A DNA stretch of 64,000 bases, taken from assembly GCF_012847335.1 (NCBI RefSeq), contig NZ_JABBDX010000002.1, positions 62,001 through 126,000 of the forward strand, given 5' to 3'. Shown here in pieces: positions 62,827-64,000 of the stretch. The position numbers and the translations under genes are program-made. Origin of the DNA: Psychrobacter sp. MF31. Its GTDB lineage: Bacteria > Pseudomonadota > Gammaproteobacteria > Pseudomonadales > Moraxellaceae. Within the stretch, counting starts at the first letter, position 1, and every line of letters starts with the position of its first letter. The notes below the pieces were generated by a model. The model made no database searches. It was not told where the DNA came from and was given only the letters and a program-made list of their open reading frames with translations.

Positions 62827-64000
62827 CCATCACTCCTGCCAACATTGATTGGCAATTGGACGACTTAGGAAATGAAGTTCCAGTATCCACGCTGTTTGGT
62901 GACGTTTATTTTTCAAACAGCGATGGTCTTTGCGAGTCGCAATTTGTGTTTGTTGATCACAATGATCTACCAAATCGACTTGCCAAGCTTGCCCCAAAGC
63001 AAACCTTTAGCGTTGCTGAGATTGGCTTTGGTACGGGGCTAAACTTGCTGGTACTTTGGCAGCTTTGGCGCGACCTTCGCCAAAGTTATCCTCAACTTGC
63101 CACCTCGCGATTGCATTTTATCACCACAGAAAAATACCCGCTGACCCAAAGCGATTTAGCAAAAGCGCTTGCTAGCATTTCAGGACGCGCGCCTAAATTT
63201 GCCGATTTGATCGATACGCTTTTGAGCGCTTATCCGCCGCTTGTTGAAGGCTGCCACCGCTTAAATTTTTTTGAAGATAATTTAACCGTTGATATTTGGT
63301 TTGGCGATGCAGCACAAAGCTTGCAAAATTTGGCTCAGCCGAATGAGCCGCTCCCTAAACCCACCATCGATGCTTGGTTTTTAGATGGCTTTGCGCCGTC
63401 TTGCAATGAAGATTTGTGGGCGCAAGCAATTTTTGCACAAATTGAGCGCTTATCGACAGTAGGAACGACCGCTGCCACCTTTAGCGCAGCAGGCGTGGTT
63501 AAACGTGGTTTGACGTCCGCCGGATTTTTAGTCAAAAAAGTCAAAGGCTTTGGCAAAAAACGCGAAATGATTACCGCGGTTATTGCTGATAATAACGCTG
63601 AACCCTTATTACAATCAAAAGAAAAATCATCACCGCAAACGCTGATCATTGGCGCAGGGGTTTCAGGACTTATGGCAGCGTGGTCACTTGCCCATCGCGG
63701 TCATCACATCACCCTTATCGATAAAATCGCGCCGCTGGCGGGCGCATCTGGCAACCCGCGAGCGCTGCTTGCGCCCAAAATGACGCCGATTGCATTTGTC
63801 GCCGAGCATCTGCATAGCCTTGCCTATTTTTATAGCAGCCGATTTTATCAAGCGCTTGATGCCAAAGCGCCATCTGACTTAGATCATATCGTCACGCCAA
63901 CTGCCGCGCTTGATTTATTGACCCAATCTAATGTCGATACCGAGCAGATTAAAGCTTATCCGGATGAGGTTGCGACCACTTTAGACCATCAAGCTGCCCA
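62823..64000 (+). CDS. mnmC: Bifunctional tRNA mnm5U34 methyltransferase/FAD oxidoreductase MnmC, 3'-truncated by window edge
   Basis: The frame opens at ATG 62823, overlapping the yciI stop, and runs off the window after 392 residues. The N-terminal half is a SAM-dependent methyltransferase (EIGFGTGLNLLVLW near residue 66; DAWFLDGFAPSCNEDLW near residue 181). The C-terminal half begins with an FAD site (LIIGAGVSGLMAAWSLA near residue 277) and GASGNPRALLAPK. The enzyme converts cmnm5(s2)U34 to mnm5(s2)U34 in tRNA. The reading frame is intact as far as seen. Confidence 0.93.
   Translation, partial: MTITPANIDWQLDDLGNEVPVSTLFGDVYFSNSDGLCESQFVFVDHNDLPNRLAKLAPKQTFSVAEIGFGTGLNLLVLWQLWRDLRQSYPQLATSRLHFITTEKYPLTQSDLAKALASISGRAPKFADLIDTLLSAYPPLVEGCHRLNFFEDNLTVDIWFGDAAQSLQNLAQPNEPLPKPTIDAWFLDGFAPSCNEDLWAQAIFAQIERLSTVGTTAATFSAAGVVKRGLTSAGFLVKKVKGFGKKREMITAVIADNNAEPLLQSKEKSSPQTLIIGAGVSGLMAAWSLAHRGHHITLIDKIAPLAGASGNPRALLAPKMTPIAFVAEHLHSLAYFYSSRFYQALDAKAPSDLDHIVTPTAALDLLTQSNVDTEQIKAYPDEVATTLDHQAA

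Noticed and set aside
1-64000. CRISPR arrays, integrases, transposases, prophage genes
   Set aside because: No spaced direct-repeat array and no such protein was seen. The only likely foreign gene is the single NTPase at 52877-54646.
1-64000. tRNA or rRNA genes
   Set aside because: No tRNA-like TTCGA/T-arm with acceptor pairing was noticed in any spacer, but this was by eye. A tRNAscan-SE run would settle it.

Overview
The window is a chromosomal segment from a gammaproteobacterium of the family Moraxellaceae, most likely Psychrobacter or a close relative. I infer this from moderately A+T-rich genes with strongly A+T-rich spacers, from Acinetobacter-like carnitine genes, from the core-MetE methionine synthase with its DUF1852 partner, from fimX, from a gspN-gspC-gspD cluster, and from the ssb-MFS-uvrA neighbourhood. 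The species was not established. I saw no rRNA, tRNA, CRISPR array, integrase or insertion sequence.

Layout. 1-1269: 3' part of an aspartate ammonia-lyase gene. 2076-2990: a lone membrane transporter. 3240-11104: a complete carnitine catabolic locus, made of a divergent LysR regulator, D-malate dehydrogenase, BCCT transporter, CntA oxygenase, malic semialdehyde dehydrogenase and CntB reductase, closed by a strong terminator. 11267-12247: a quinone oxidoreductase. 12536-15143: mesX-mesD-flavin reductase, an oxygen-linked methionine synthase without a folate domain, preceded by a MetR-like box. 16708-19932: bhcB-bhcC-bhcD of the beta-hydroxyaspartate cycle (glyoxylate plus glycine to aspartate), with no bhcA nearby. 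21109-25639: a Fur-box-controlled siderophore receptor, a PiuC-type oxygenase and an FMN alpha-hydroxy-acid dehydrogenase.

25625-30632 (minus): MoxR ATPase, DUF58 protein and TgpA-type transglutaminase as one operon, and a lipoprotein cytochrome c. 30660-34855: a FimX-type degenerate GGDEF/EAL protein and an unrecognised 613-residue protein. 35060-36746: epmB and efp, divergent, the lysylation enzyme beside its substrate. 36821-42018: a hybrid histidine kinase, tcdA, tatD, a DUF3298-like lipoprotein and a small membrane protein. 42111-46148: type II secretion genes gspN, gspC and gspD. 46366-52765: an H-NS-like protein, ssb, a YajR-like MFS carrier and uvrA.

52877-55346 is the accessory-looking part: a very A+T-rich single P-loop NTPase gene that could be an antiviral or selfish module, a DUF503 gene broken by an in-frame stop, and a tiny membrane protein. 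55354-64000 returns to housekeeping genes: GNAT acetyltransferase, Rieske/FAD reductase, truD, a diguanylate cyclase with an unusual insertion, a PHP phosphoesterase, yciB, yciI and the start of mnmC.

Together the first 20 kb read as a block for using small nitrogenous or osmolyte-type carbon sources. Carnitine goes to trimethylamine and pyruvate, glyoxylate and glycine go to aspartate, and aspartate could go to fumarate through AspA. The remainder is mostly core functions with a few unexplained elements.
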